Source: Cylindrotheca closterium (lineage: Eukaryota; Bacillariophyta; Bacillariophyceae; Bacillariales; Bacillariaceae). Taken from it: 64,000 nt of DNA. The stretch spans positions 312,636 through 376,635 of the forward strand of contig CAKOGP040001001.1 in NCBI GenBank assembly GCA_933822405.4. The letters are read 5' to 3'. The notes under the pieces were generated by a model. It did no database searches. It was not told where the DNA came from and saw only the letters and a list, made by a program, of their open reading frames with translations. The position numbers and the translations under genes are program-made. Position 1 is the stretch's first letter, and every line of letters begins with the position of its first letter. Shown here in pieces: positions 32,501-42,464 of the stretch.

Positions 32501-34184
32501 GATCGAGTAACGTTGGATCCTCTTCTATCATCAGGTGGAGAAGGTTGTAGTCTCTACGTTGACCAAGTGACAGCAAATTTGACTTTGCTTGCAACTTTTC
32601 ATCCTTCATAGCACCTACGGCAAAGTAGTCACAATTGCCAACATCAATCAAGCGGTAATCCCAGCAGTGTCGCAAATATTGCCGCATTCTTGATTTTGCA
32701 TGCGACGCCTGAAAATTTTCTCTGAGCAATTCTTGATTGTAGGTGAAAGCAAGGGTAATGCGAAACATTTCTCGATAGGCTTCGAGTCGATCTGCAATGT
32801 AACGAAATTGCCAAATTAACGAAGATGGCACTGCTTCAGTCGATTTGTGCTGACCAAAAAACAAAATCCCAAGTGCCAACGGAGACAAGAAATAGTCGTA
32901 AGCTCTGATACTGCTCTTCTTTATAAGTGAAACAAAATGATGTCTGCCGTCCCTGTCGTCATCAATTCCACGAACCACTTCGTGGAACCTTAAAGGATTT
33001 GATTTGGATTGCGACTGCTGGTCTTCCACCACTTTTTGTAAGAACCGCAAGATATGCCTAGACGTTGCAAAATTCGTCAACATTTCATCCCCGCCAGAAT
33101 ATAGTATCTTAGTCAGTTTGAGTCCCAAGTTCTCTTGTATCCACCACAGAGCATTGTATCGTGCATGCCCCACTAACGAGGCAATAATTTGGTCTTGGAA
33201 TGGAATTACATCGACTCCAAACTCGTCTACCAAATATGAAATATGATCCCTGCTGCAATCGTCCTCAATCGCATTCATCAGCCTCGTTCGAGGATCGTCG
33301 CGAGCAATATGTTCATCAGTGTCAGCCAAAATATAACACTTGTGAACCTTTCCATTGTGTTGAAACGAGCACTCGTAGCTCCCCATGTACTCTGTGAACC
33401 TTTTGCTCTTATTTCTGCTACTGCGGTGGATCGTTGGTGGAATCGTACTGACCACTTTGCCGTCTCTCCAACCATCTCCAAGATATCTCCCTGCTAGTTT
33501 GATGCCTTCTGCTAAAACTGCATTGAATACAACCTTGTCGCCAACATCAAAGCGTGTAGAAAGTGGAATGTCTCTAATCTCTTTTTCCGACAAGTCATCG
33601 TAAATCGTAATGGTATGTCCGACTTCCACTGCTTTGCAATCATATAAAGGATAGGCGAGGGACTTTACATTCCGATTGGCCCAATCCTCAAGGGGCCTAG
33701 GCCACAGTTTCAATACTTCGTGTTCGACCCACTTTCCGTGATCACCATCATCGTAACCTTGAAACAAGCATAAAACCCTATCACCTACTCCAAATCGTAG
33801 CTGAGTGAAGTGCAGGTCCGTGTAAATGTCTTGTTCGTCAACGATTTTCGCCACAGCGTTTTCTTCATAGGCCTTGAATTGGAACATTCCTTCAGGAAGC
33901 TCCTCCTCGTCACTCCCTTCTACTTTGCGATGAATCACTCCCCGAGACATGCGATTTCCATTTGTAGGGTCGTAGTAGCGAACAAAGTCGCCATCCAGAA
34001 ATGGTCGACTCTAGCCGCCATAAGGCGGCGGATCATCATCGTAATCATCATTGTAGGCTTCATCTTCTGCTTCTTCCTCCTTCGGCTGCTTTTCTTTCTT
34101 CTTCCCTACGAGCAGCCCTTTCTTGCACACGAGCCTGATGGGCTTCTTTGTTGGTGCTTTTCTTCTTTTTGCTTTTCTTGCCCA
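26536..34184 (-). pseudogene. Broken tandem copy of the ankyrin/SF1-helicase (TRANK1-like) gene
   Basis: Aligns end to end with the intact gene at 18491-26110, from the MGKKSKKKKS start at 34184 to the same C-terminal HLQRKIIRRL. I found in-frame stops at 34011-34013 (Lys to TAG), 30491-30493 and 30122-30124 (both Trp TGG to TAG). Frameshifts lie near 34080, near 30768, near 29730-29790, and at a 2-bp insertion (29365-29370); there is also an insertion of a few tens of bases around 30550-30600. The largest open pieces are 30735-33950 (about 1070 codons: barrel and ankyrin part) and 26536 to about 29360 (complete helicase part). The helicase part remains intact because it is nearly identical to the functional copy, not necessarily because it is translated. 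A shorter product starting inside the copy cannot be excluded. Confidence 0.85.
26764..29502 (-). repeat. High-identity duplication tract, partner 2
   Basis: Counterpart of 18719-21455. It keeps an undisturbed helicase reading frame inside an otherwise broken gene copy. See the finding on gene conversion. Confidence 0.85.
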
Positions 34185-34442
34185 TGGTTCAGATGTTTAT
34201 GCGAAGATTGATTGGTGCTATATGTACTGTATATAGTGTAGGTCGTTTGCATCGCATCGCGTACTGGCATTTTTTGGGACGTACAGGGATATTCCGCATT
34301 TTGGTGTGAATCTGAACTGGAATCGGGGCCTGACCGGCTTGCTCACTCCTTCTGCACGGGGATCTGTGATCCGACATCATCACTGCTCGTGGAATTCATT
34401 CTTGGTCGGTGATCGTCGCGTTTTGGTCGTAGTTCGTTAAAT
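34185..34442. other. Spacer upstream of the broken helicase copy
   Basis: Non-coding sequence between the broken gene and the 31-bp repeat arrays. Nothing recognised. Confidence 0.4.
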
Positions 34443-35007
34443 TTTCTGTGAATTTTTCACAGATGTTCCGAAATCTCTGTGAATGACCAACAGATGTTCC
34501 GAAATCTCTGTGAATTTTTCACAGGTTTTTTAAGGGTCTTCACAGATGTTCCGAAATTGCCGTGAAGTTTCAACAGAGGTTCAGCTGACATGCGTGCACG
34601 CATGCCCTTTCGTAAAAGCACCATACAATTTCGGTAGAGGAAAAAACGGTTAATGGTGTGCGCAAGCAATGCTTGGTCGTCTGGGTCAAAAATTCTGTGA
34701 ATTTTTCACAGATGTTCCGAAATCTCTGTGAATTTTTCACAGATGTTCCGAAACTTCTGTGAATTTTTCACAGGTTTTTTAAGGGTCTTCACAGATGTTC
34801 CGAAATGTCAAAATTGTGGCGAATGGTGGGTTCAGCTAGGAATATAACATTTATGGCTGCACTATGTAAAACTAGTCGTAGACTTTTTTCCACGGTCGTC
34901 TGAGTCAAAAAGTCTGTAAATTTTCTATCGTCTGAGTCAAAAATTCTGTGAATTTTTCACAGATGTTCCGAAATCTCTGTGAATTTTTCACAGATGTTCC
35001 GAAACAA
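34443..35007. repeat. Arrays of 31-bp palindromic units, left cluster
   Basis: The unit is a 17-bp near-perfect palindrome CTGTGAATTTTTCACAG followed by ATGTTCCGAAATCT. Eight copies of the ATGTTCCGAAA word start at 34463, 34494, 34546, 34712, 34743, 34795, 34963 and 34994. Spacings within a cassette are 31 bp and then 52 bp. A second word, CGTCTGAGTCAAAAATTCTG, precedes two of the cassettes in similar forms. All copies have the same orientation. Confidence 0.9.
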
Positions 35008-35061
35008 ACAATTTGATGCGTCATCGATTTGCACAACAATGACTGCGGAAAGAGATTGCTG

Positions 35062-35574
35062 TTAGAAAAACGTTATTGCTGTAGAAAAACCAGAGTCACA
35101 CATTGTAGGCAAAGTCACACAGCGCAGGTACGTAAAAAGGTATGGATCTAGTTTATTCATGATAAATTTTCTTCCTGGACCATAGTTCTTTTGTTTGTAC
35201 TCTTTCTCCGACCAGCTGATCACCTTTGCTTCCAGTGCCCAAAGAACTTTCACCCAGTGCCATAGGTTGTCGTCTTGGTCCCGTTGTGTGCTTATCCCAG
35301 AAGCTGAGGCAAGGGAGTTGATTGCAACTAGCAATCGCTTAAGCCCCTCCTTGCTCCTGTCAGATGGGCGGAGCCCCAAGTCTTTGTTCGTACAATTCAA
35401 AATGTCTTGCCAGAGAATGAATAGAGTGCTGGGGCGTTGGCCAAAATGAGCCTTGAAAACTCCAATATTATGCTCCTTGAAGTTGTCATCAGTAATTGTG
35501 GTAGGTGAACCCCCAATCATTTCAAATCCGTAGATCAGCACCTGTTCTGGTGTCACTTCGATTCCAAGCATCAT
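35062..35574 (-). CDS. Hypothetical 170-aa protein, possible transposase N-terminal remnant
   Basis: A 170-residue open frame starting with two Met codons. The segment FKAHFGQRPSTLFILWQDI resembles the N-terminal region seen ahead of the DDE domain in transposase-like proteins common in diatom genomes, but no catalytic DDE domain follows. It is enclosed on both sides by arrays of the same 31-bp repeat, which fits a decayed or non-autonomous element. It may equally be a host gene or not be expressed. Function unassigned. Confidence 0.35.
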   Translation of the reverse strand: MMLGIEVTPEQVLIYGFEMIGGSPTTITDDNFKEHNIGVFKAHFGQRPSTLFILWQDILNCTNKDLGLRPSDRSKEGLKRLLVAINSLASASGISTQRDQDDNLWHWVKVLWALEAKVISWSEKEYKQKNYGPGRKFIMNKLDPYLFTYLRCVTLPTMCDSGFSTAITFF

Positions 35575-35694
35575 CCTGAAAGATTCTGAAACTCTCTTCG
35601 CGTTTTCTCTTCAAAATCTCAAGCAAGCGTGACCAAATTTGAAAAAAACGGTTAAGTTGGCACCGTCTTCTGAGTTGAATTTTCTATCGCCTGA

Positions 35695-35865
35695 GTCAAA
35701 AATTCTGTGAATTTTCTATCGTCTGAGTCAAAAATTCTGTGAATTTTTCACAGATGTTCCGAAATCTCTGTGAATTTTTCACAGATGTTCCGAAACTTCT
35801 GTGAAAAATTTACAGGTTTTTTTGGGGTCATTACAGATGTTCCGCAATTGCTGTAAAAATAAAAC
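35695..35865. repeat. Arrays of 31-bp palindromic units, right cluster
   Basis: Three further copies of the ATGTTCCGAAA word (35754, 35785, and 35837 with one change), again spaced 31 then 52 bp, preceded by two CTGAGTCAAAAATTCTGTGAA words. Same orientation as the left cluster. Confidence 0.9.
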
Positions 35866-36382
35866 AAACTTTAAAATTAAATCTGGCGAATGAAGTTGAA
35901 TACTTAACGGCATTGTGAACATTTATAAAATTCCTTGTCGTAGAAGTTTCTTTCTGGCAGGCAATAAGTGAAAGTCGATTTTTTTGAAGTTTCGTGCAGA
36001 AGAGGGTGAAAATGACCACATCGACTCTCCAAAAAAAGAAAAAAGCTGGCTTCACAGAAAACTGCGGGATATCCCAGTAGTGCTTTGGATCTTTCAAACT
36101 TATTGACGGACACTCGAACACATGATTGATTTGATTTTGATTGTGCTCAATGCGCCGTTCACGAGCACGAATGAAGTTGAGATCGGAAGTTGATTCGTAC
36201 GACTTAGCTGACGTGTCTCTTTTTACAACGGACGCGGTAGGAATTTGCGTACCCTAGAAAGGCACATGTATTTTTTTTTAAAGAAGTTGAGTCACACCTA
36301 CTCCCATCACGATCGATCCATCATCGTTTTCGGAACACAAGAACACAAGTCATTATTTCAAAACACACCGACAAACGATACT
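35866..36382. other. Spacer before the TspO-like gene
   Basis: No recognisable gene. The downstream frame can be extended to 36245, but only with a TTG start, so this stretch is treated as upstream and 5' UTR sequence. Confidence 0.4.
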
Positions 36383-37276
36383 ATGGAAATCAACCTGATC
36401 AATATCCTGAACTTTATCTTTTATGTCATCAACATTATCATCACCTACGGTATCGGAAATGCCGGCTGGGCGAACACTCCAGACAATGGTGAACTCTCCG
36501 AGAAGTATCAGACGCTGATTACACCCAATGGGTCGGCCTTCTCCATTTGGGGATTGATTTTCGTTGCCGAAGGAATCTTTGCCGTTGCCCAACTGTTCCC
36601 CAAGTTCAGCAATGAAAAGATGGTTATGGAAGGTGTCAAATACTGGTGGGTTTTGGCATGCATCTTTCAATGCGGCTGGACTATTGCCTTTGCATTTGAA
36701 GTCATCTGGTTGTCCCTTGTATTCATGCTTTTAATCTGGAGTTCTTTGGCAGCCCTTCTCTACTCTCAATACTACACCGAATCCAAGGGAACACTTTTGG
36801 AATTCTGGCTACTCCGATTCCCTTTTGCCGTCCACTGTGGATGGTTGACTGCTGCTTCGGCCTTGAACGTCAATGTTGTGGTCGTGGATATTGATCAACC
36901 TGCTGATATCCAGTTGGCCTGTGGAATCATTTCCTTGGCTGTGCTCCACGCCATTTCGGTTTGGGTCGTCTTTGGATTGCAAAAGCCCAACTACACCATC
37001 GCCGTAGTCTTGGCTTGGGCCAATTACTTTATCTACGTCGAACTCGAAGAACCCAAGCAAACACTCTTGGATAGTGGATTCTCCTCTGACACTCTATCGG
37101 GAGTTCGTTACGCCGCTGTCGCCGTTTCTTGTATCATCCTACTGCAAATTGTCATTCGTATACCAACTGATATCTACGCAAGAAAATTCAAAAAGCAAGA
37201 ACCACAACAATCTGATGAGGTCACCAACAAAAAGGACGAGAAACAAGAAGGTGCTCCAGTTGGTGATGATGTCTAA
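36383..37276 (+). CDS. TspO/MBR-related tryptophan-rich multi-pass membrane protein
   Basis: 297 residues from the ATG at 36383. The frame extends upstream to 36245 but only with a TTG start, and an ATG at 36266 is possible. About eight hydrophobic segments are visible. The N(G)SAFSIWGLIF motif at ~49-60, a W-rich pair of helices and RFPFAVHCGWLTAASALNV resemble the longer branch of the TspO/MBR family (tryptophan-rich sensory protein); true TspO has five helices and is about half this length. Family members bind tetrapyrroles or sterols in outer mitochondrial or plastid-related membranes; binding here is not shown by the sequence. The tail is Lys/Glu-rich and probably cytosolic. Confidence 0.55.
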   Translation: MEINLINILNFIFYVINIIITYGIGNAGWANTPDNGELSEKYQTLITPNGSAFSIWGLIFVAEGIFAVAQLFPKFSNEKMVMEGVKYWWVLACIFQCGWTIAFAFEVIWLSLVFMLLIWSSLAALLYSQYYTESKGTLLEFWLLRFPFAVHCGWLTAASALNVNVVVVDIDQPADIQLACGIISLAVLHAISVWVVFGLQKPNYTIAVVLAWANYFIYVELEEPKQTLLDSGFSSDTLSGVRYAAVAVSCIILLQIVIRIPTDIYARKFKKQEPQQSDEVTNKKDEKQEGAPVGDDV

Positions 37277-37744
37277 ATGATGTCATCCTCACACGCGGAC
37301 ATGTCCAAAAATGATATTGTGTACAGGTACTGTACCGGTATGTCTCGACGTTGATAAGAATATCCGATGCTCGTTGGAAAGGTGAATATCTCAGTTGGAC
37401 TAGAAATTGACAAGATCGAGCATCTATCGAACCGGCAGCGGAGCATTTGTTACAAACGTTCCTAGAAATTTATAGATTGTGATTTTTCATTCATTTCTAG
37501 CTTTTTAATTTACATCTGATGGGATTTTCACACACCGCAATAGAGAGCTTCCTTGGGACATGTATCCAATACATTGCACTGTTTGGAGAGGTTTAGTGGC
37601 CTAATTATGATAAAACGACAACACGGCCTCGAACGAATACACGACGGGCCCTGACGTCCATTGTTCCAGACCACGACTACCTGGCCAATATGATACACAC
37701 AGAAGGATCCACATTCAAAGGAAAGCTCAAAGAAAGTAACAAGT
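37277..37744. other. Spacer with flank of the tandem triplication
   Basis: Contains a CAGGTACTGTACCGGTA word near 37325. From about 37360 it contains the first copy of the flanking sequence that recurs beside each of the three small genes (for example GCTCGTTGGAAAGGTGAATA). Confidence 0.6.
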
Positions 37745-38234
37745 TTACTTTTTCATGTAGGCTTCCTTCTCCTGTGCCCACTTCTCGTGGTCAATGCCAA
37801 GGCCCTCGGTCCTGACACCTCCTCGGAGCTCGACAAACTTTTCCATTACTCCTGTCTTATGCTCCTCTCCCCAAGTGGTCAACACAGCTCCACGCTTGTT
37901 AGGGTTGACGTAAACACCCTTGTACGTCAAGGCATTGATTGTCATTCCAGTCATGAAAAGCATTCCGCCGCTCATGATGGCAATGATGGGGTAAGTGGAT
38001 GGGTCGCTCAGCCATTCCTTCTTGAAGTCGTATCCTTTGCGAGGCTGATAGGTAGAAACAAAAAGGTACGTATGTGAGAACAATTGTCGTTGGCAAGGTA
38101 TATGCGGATTGGGTTGACGGGAAAGAACAAGAACAAGAACGACTTACTGGGAATGCAGCGCTTGCCTTGGTGCGCATTTGGCTGCGAGAAGCTTGTGCGA
38201 CAGAGCGAGAGATTGTAGGTCTAAGTGCGTTCAT
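37745..38234 (-). CDS. B12D/MLRQ-like small mitochondrial membrane protein, copy A
   Basis: Exon 1 38148-38234 and exon 2 37745-38044 (intron 103 bp, phase 0) join to 128 residues. The N-terminus (Arg/Ser/Ala-rich, almost no acidic residues) looks like a mitochondrial presequence. One hydrophobic segment, YPIIAIMSGGMLFMTGMTI, is followed by VNPNKR, as in the B12D / NADH-ubiquinone reductase MLRQ (NDUFA4-like) family of small respiratory-chain-associated proteins. The C-terminal part is charged. This copy has TTW where B and C have KTW. The assignment rests on size, the single helix and the NPxxR pattern, so it is moderate. Another small inner-membrane subunit is possible. Confidence 0.62.
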
Positions 38235-38952
38235 GATGAATATGATTGGGGTATAGTCGTTGGTTGGTTGGTTGGTTTGGAATTGTAGCTTGTTTGTATT
38301 TGCTCAAGTTTGTTTTTGTGAGACGATGTGTGTCTCATTTTCTCACTCCGTACCCGAACCCTAAACTTGATGTTTCTGTTCGCCGGTTCGCATTCGAACC
38401 TTTTCCTTGCGCGTTGTGTAGAAATGTACTCGGATTCTACGATATGTGAAAGCTGGGTTGTTTTCGAACAGCTACAAGAACGAAAAGGGAGCTCCAGGGG
38501 GCTGATGAAGGTGGCTGGTGAGCCTTATATCCAATACTGTATTGTGTACAAGCATGTCAGCTTCTGGAGGACATGTATTCGACGTTGATGACATCATCCA
38601 ATGCTCGTTGGAAAGGTGAATATCTCAGTTGGACTAGAATTTACAGAGGTGGAGTATCTATCCAACCAGCAGCTACAAAGAGCATTGTTACCAACGTTCC
38701 TAGAAATTAATAGATTGTGATTTTTCATTCATTTATAGTTTAATTTACATCCCATGGGATACTAATACACCGCAATAGAGAGCTTCCTTGGGACATGCAT
38801 CCAATGGCCTAATTATGATAAAACGACGCCACGGCCACGAACGAATACACGACGGGCCCTGACGTCCATTGTTCCAGACCACGACTACCTGGCCAATATG
38901 ATACACACATAAGGATCCACATTCCAAGGAAAGCTCAAAGAAAGTAACAAGT
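38235..38952. other. Spacer between copies A and B
   Basis: Promoter side of copy A followed by the repeated downstream flank of copy B. No other gene. Confidence 0.5.
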
Positions 38953-39439
38953 TTACTTTTTCATGTAGGCTTCCTTCTCCTGTGCCCACTTCTCGTGGTC
39001 AATGCCAAGGCCCTCGGTCCTGACACCTCCTCGGAGTTCGACAAACTTTTCCATTACTCCTGTCTTATGCTCCTCTCCCCAAGTCTTCAACACAGCTCCA
39101 CGCTTGTTAGGGTTGACGTAAACACCCTTGTACGTCAAGGCATTGATTGTCATTCCAGTCATGAAAAGCATTCCGCCGCTCATGATGGCAATGATGGGGT
39201 AAGTGGATGGGTCGCTCAGCCATTCCTTCTTGAAGTCGTATCCTTTGCGAGGCTGATAGGTAGAAACAAAAAGGTACGTATGTGAGAACAATTGCCATTG
39301 CAAAGGTACATCCGTGATTTGGTGGATGGGAAAGAACATTGAGAAGACTTACTGGAAAGGCAGCGCTTGCCTTGGTGCGCATTTGGTTGCGAGAAGCTTG
39401 TGCGGCAGAGCGAGAGAATGTAGGTCTAAGTGCGTTCAT
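38953..39439 (-). CDS. B12D/MLRQ-like small mitochondrial membrane protein, copy B
   Basis: Exon 1 39353-39439 and exon 2 38953-39252 (intron 100 bp) join to 128 residues. It differs from copy A by only a few residues (S12A-type changes in the presequence, KTW for TTW). All the sequence signs match copy A. Its intron matches A near the acceptor but differs from both A and C near the donor. Confidence 0.62.
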
Positions 39440-40151
39440 GATGGATGTAATTGGGTTAAAGTTGTTGTTTGGCTGGTTTGTATTGGCTCAAGTTTGTTTT
39501 TGTGAGACGATGGTGTGTCTCATTTTCTCATATCGTACCCGAAGCCCAATTTCGAAATCTAGTATGATGTTTATTCTCCGGTTCGCATTCGAGTTCCGTG
39601 TGTAGAAAATGTACTTGAATTCTACTAGGATGATGTGAAGTGAGTATTTTCGAGTATTTTCGAAAAGCAAGAACCGAGTACCTGGTAGGAGTAGAGTGTG
39701 GCTGGTGAGCCCAAATGATGTCATCATCACGCGCATGGAAGGAAATGGAATCGACGCTATTGACATCATCCAGAGCCCGCTGGAAAGGTGGATATCTTAG
39801 TAGGACTGTCAAATTTGACCAAATGAAGTATCTGCTAAACAAGAACCAGCCGTGGAGCATTGTTATCAAAGAAAAATATAGATTGTGATTTTTGATTTAT
39901 TTCTAATTCTAATTGTTATTTACATCTGATAGGACTTCTATATACCGCAATGAAGAGCTCCCTTGGGACATGCATCCAATGCCTTGCGCCGTTTGGAGAG
40001 GCTTAGCGGCCTGGTCGACACGGCCACTCATAAATACAAGACGGGCCCTGACGTCCATTGTTCCAGACCACGACTACCTGGCCAATATGATACACACATA
40101 AGGATCCACATTCCAAGGAAAGCTCAAGGAAAGCTCAAAGAAAGTAACAGT
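39440..40151. other. Spacer between copies B and C
   Basis: Contains the upstream part of copy B and the recurring flank of copy C. A 301-codon plus-strand frame at 39963-40868 runs antisense to copy C and is not credible as a gene. Confidence 0.5.
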
Positions 40152-40642
40152 TTACTTTTTCATGTAGGCTTCCTTCTCCTCTGCCCACTTCTCGTGGTCA
40201 ATGCCAAGGCCCTCGGTCCTGACACCTCCTCGGAGCTCGACAAACTTTTCCATTACTCCTGTCTTATGCTCCTCTCCCCAAGTCTTCAACACAGCTCCAC
40301 GCTTGTTAGGGTTGACGTAAACGCCCTTGTACGTCAAGGCATTGATTGTCATTCCAGTCATGAAAAGCATTCCGCCGCTCATGATGGCAATGATGGGGTA
40401 AGTGGATGGGTCGCTCAGCCATTCCTTCTTGAAGTCGTATCCTTTGCGAGGCTGATAGGTGGGAAACAAAAAGGTATGCATGTGAGAAGAATTGTCGTTG
40501 GCAAGGTATTTGCAGATTGGGTTGACGGGAAAGAACAAGAACAAGAACGACTTACTGGGAAGGCGGCGCTTGCCTTGGTGCGCATTTGGTTGCGAGAAGC
40601 TTGTGCGACAGAGCGAGAGATTGTAGGTCTAAGTGCGTTCAT
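40152..40642 (-). CDS. B12D/MLRQ-like small mitochondrial membrane protein, copy C
   Basis: Exon 1 40556-40642 and exon 2 40152-40451 (intron 104 bp) join to 128 residues. It differs from B by AEEKE for AQEKE near the C-terminus and small changes in the leader. All three copies keep intact frames, splice sites and the membrane segment, so all may be expressed. Confidence 0.62.
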
Positions 40643-41083
40643 GATGAATGTAATTGTGTTAAAGTTGTTGTTTGGCTGGTTAGTATTTGCTCGAGTTTGT
40701 TTTTGTGCGAGACAATGGTGTGTCTCATTTTCTCATATCGTAGGTACCCGAAGCCCAAGAAGGTCAGAAGGGCGCAATAAAAATTTCTGGTTCGCATTAG
40801 AGCCTATTCTTTGGGTAGAAATGTACTGCGATTCTACACATGAAGGCCGAGTTCGGATCGTTGATTGAAAGCCTGCTTGGAGTATTGCCGTCTTGCGGTC
40901 TCCCGGAAAATTTTGCATGTCGCTGGGACATCTTGCTGTCGAAATTTTGGCATGAAGTTCCAATTTTCAGAGAGAAGTTTGTTGACACAACCAACATCAC
41001 AAATAGCAAAAGACTTTTTTGGGATTTTTGCTCTGTAACAACTTTTCCACCACCACGTCCGCCACATCTACTACAGCATCTTT
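40643..41083. other. Divergent upstream region of copy C and the LGDNP protein gene
   Basis: The triplication homology fades here. Nothing else recognised. Confidence 0.45.
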
Positions 41084-41905
41084 ATGGACATGCGCCAAAT
41101 GCCATCGACCTTCATCGATATCCAACATGCTGATGCTCTATCAGCTACCAATATACCACTTACCCCAGTCGTCAAACCTACCGCAAATGCCGACCCGAAT
41201 CCTGCAAACACGATTGATAGTGACATTGTGAGCACCGGCTCCGATGGAACAGACACTACCGCGAACGAAAGAAGCTGCTGTTGCCATCACGACGATAGTG
41301 ACTTGGATCATGGGTGCATGCATTACTGCGAGGCAGAAGCTGCTGTGGGCAGCCTCACATGCACCAAAGTAAAGTCAATCCTGAAGGAACCCTATCCTGA
41401 TTGGGCCTCCATTCGAAGCGAAGGCCCCTGGAAACGGCTGTCAGAGCCACAATTGCCACTTGGGCCTGTCGAAGAGAAACCAAAAAGAGCTCGACACAAT
41501 CGAAGCGTAAGCTTCGATTCGGTTAAACTACGCCAGTACAATCAGACTCTTGGGGACAATCCATGTGTTCCGTATGGGCCGCCCATCCAATTGGATTGGA
41601 AGTACGAAGAGGAAGAGGTGGCCATCCCTGTTGATGAATACGAAGGACGAGACCGAAAGTGGAAATTTCGACAACAGATGGTCATGAACTGTCACAAAAG
41701 AAGGACTTTGCTGACATTCTACTATGGGTTCTCGGAAGAGGAATTGAAACAATCAGAAAAGTCAGTTCGCAAAATCCAACGATCGCGCTACTGGACACAA
41801 GCATTGGAGCCAGTAATCGTCTTGGAGGATGCCGTTAGTAGTGCAGTTCAAAGGGCAAAGAAATTCGTCCACAAGAGAAGGAAGCCACGAAGTAATAGTG
41901 TCTAA
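41084..41905 (+). CDS. Uncharacterised stramenopile protein with 'LGDNP' motif
   Basis: 273 residues, single exon, no signal peptide or membrane helix. The N-terminal third is low complexity with a CCCHH cluster and several more Cys/His (a possible metal site, unproven). The centre has VSFDSVKLRQYNQTLGDNP followed by YGPPIQLDW. This V-x-x-R-x-Y-x-x-x-LGDNP-x-x-x-x-GPP-x-x-x-x-W pattern is one I associate with a recurring diatom/stramenopile protein group of unknown function. The C-terminus is basic (KKFVHKRRKPRS), which would suit a nuclear protein. An in-frame ATG two codons downstream (41090) is an alternative start. Confidence 0.7.
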   Translation: MDMRQMPSTFIDIQHADALSATNIPLTPVVKPTANADPNPANTIDSDIVSTGSDGTDTTANERSCCCHHDDSDLDHGCMHYCEAEAAVGSLTCTKVKSILKEPYPDWASIRSEGPWKRLSEPQLPLGPVEEKPKRARHNRSVSFDSVKLRQYNQTLGDNPCVPYGPPIQLDWKYEEEEVAIPVDEYEGRDRKWKFRQQMVMNCHKRRTLLTFYYGFSEEELKQSEKSVRKIQRSRYWTQALEPVIVLEDAVSSAVQRAKKFVHKRRKPRSNSV

Positions 41906-42464
41906 TGCGAAGGCTGACAAATTTTCACGAATGCAAATCCCGAACCCAGAAATCTTTAGGGGAAACCACAATAGAATAGAAGCTAGCTACTTCCTGAAGA
42001 TAGAATCAATAACTAGACATACTAGTAAGGATCTATTATCCAAGTAAAAGGGTCACTGTTAGACATACAAGGCTGCAATCAGCCTCATTCACCAGATACA
42101 CAAGTTGCAATTGCGAATACGAAAAAGCATTTGTGAAATTGCATTGTCACGTGGGGAGATCGGGGACAAGCTTCGTTAAGTGTCACAAGGGCCAATTCTC
42201 CCGACATACTTATGAATCTCGCTCACGTGTGGTGTCATCTTGGTGTCATCTTCAATTTTTCAGTTTCCATTTTTGCGACTAAGTTTTTCCGATTTTATTA
42301 CTCGGGACTGCAAATCAAAATGGCTGCATCCACAGTCCGAGATATCTTCGTCTGTAATCCGTCCGCATTTTTTCCTTTTTGGATTTCGCAATGCGATGGG
42401 ATGTCAGATATCATGGATCCATAGATTCTTCGACAATAAGAGGAGCTAACAGTACCAACATGCC
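41906..42464. other. Intergenic spacer, 559 bp
   Basis: Between two plus-strand genes. Short frames only; no repeat or RNA gene recognised. Confidence 0.5.

Larger units (their letters stand above)
37360..40850. repeat. Tandem triplication, unit about 1.2 kb
   Basis: Three head-to-tail units, each with one small two-exon minus-strand gene plus shared flanks. Gene stops lie at 37745, 38953 and 40152, giving unit lengths of 1208 and 1199 bp. The flank containing GACGGGCCCTGACGTCCATT precedes each gene's 3' end, and a GCTGGAAAGGTG-type word recurs upstream of each unit. The exons are almost identical; introns and flanks differ more. Confidence 0.92.

Noticed and set aside
39963..40868. 301-codon plus-strand frame
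   Set aside because: It runs antisense through copy C of the small gene including its intron, and equivalent frames over copies A and B are interrupted.
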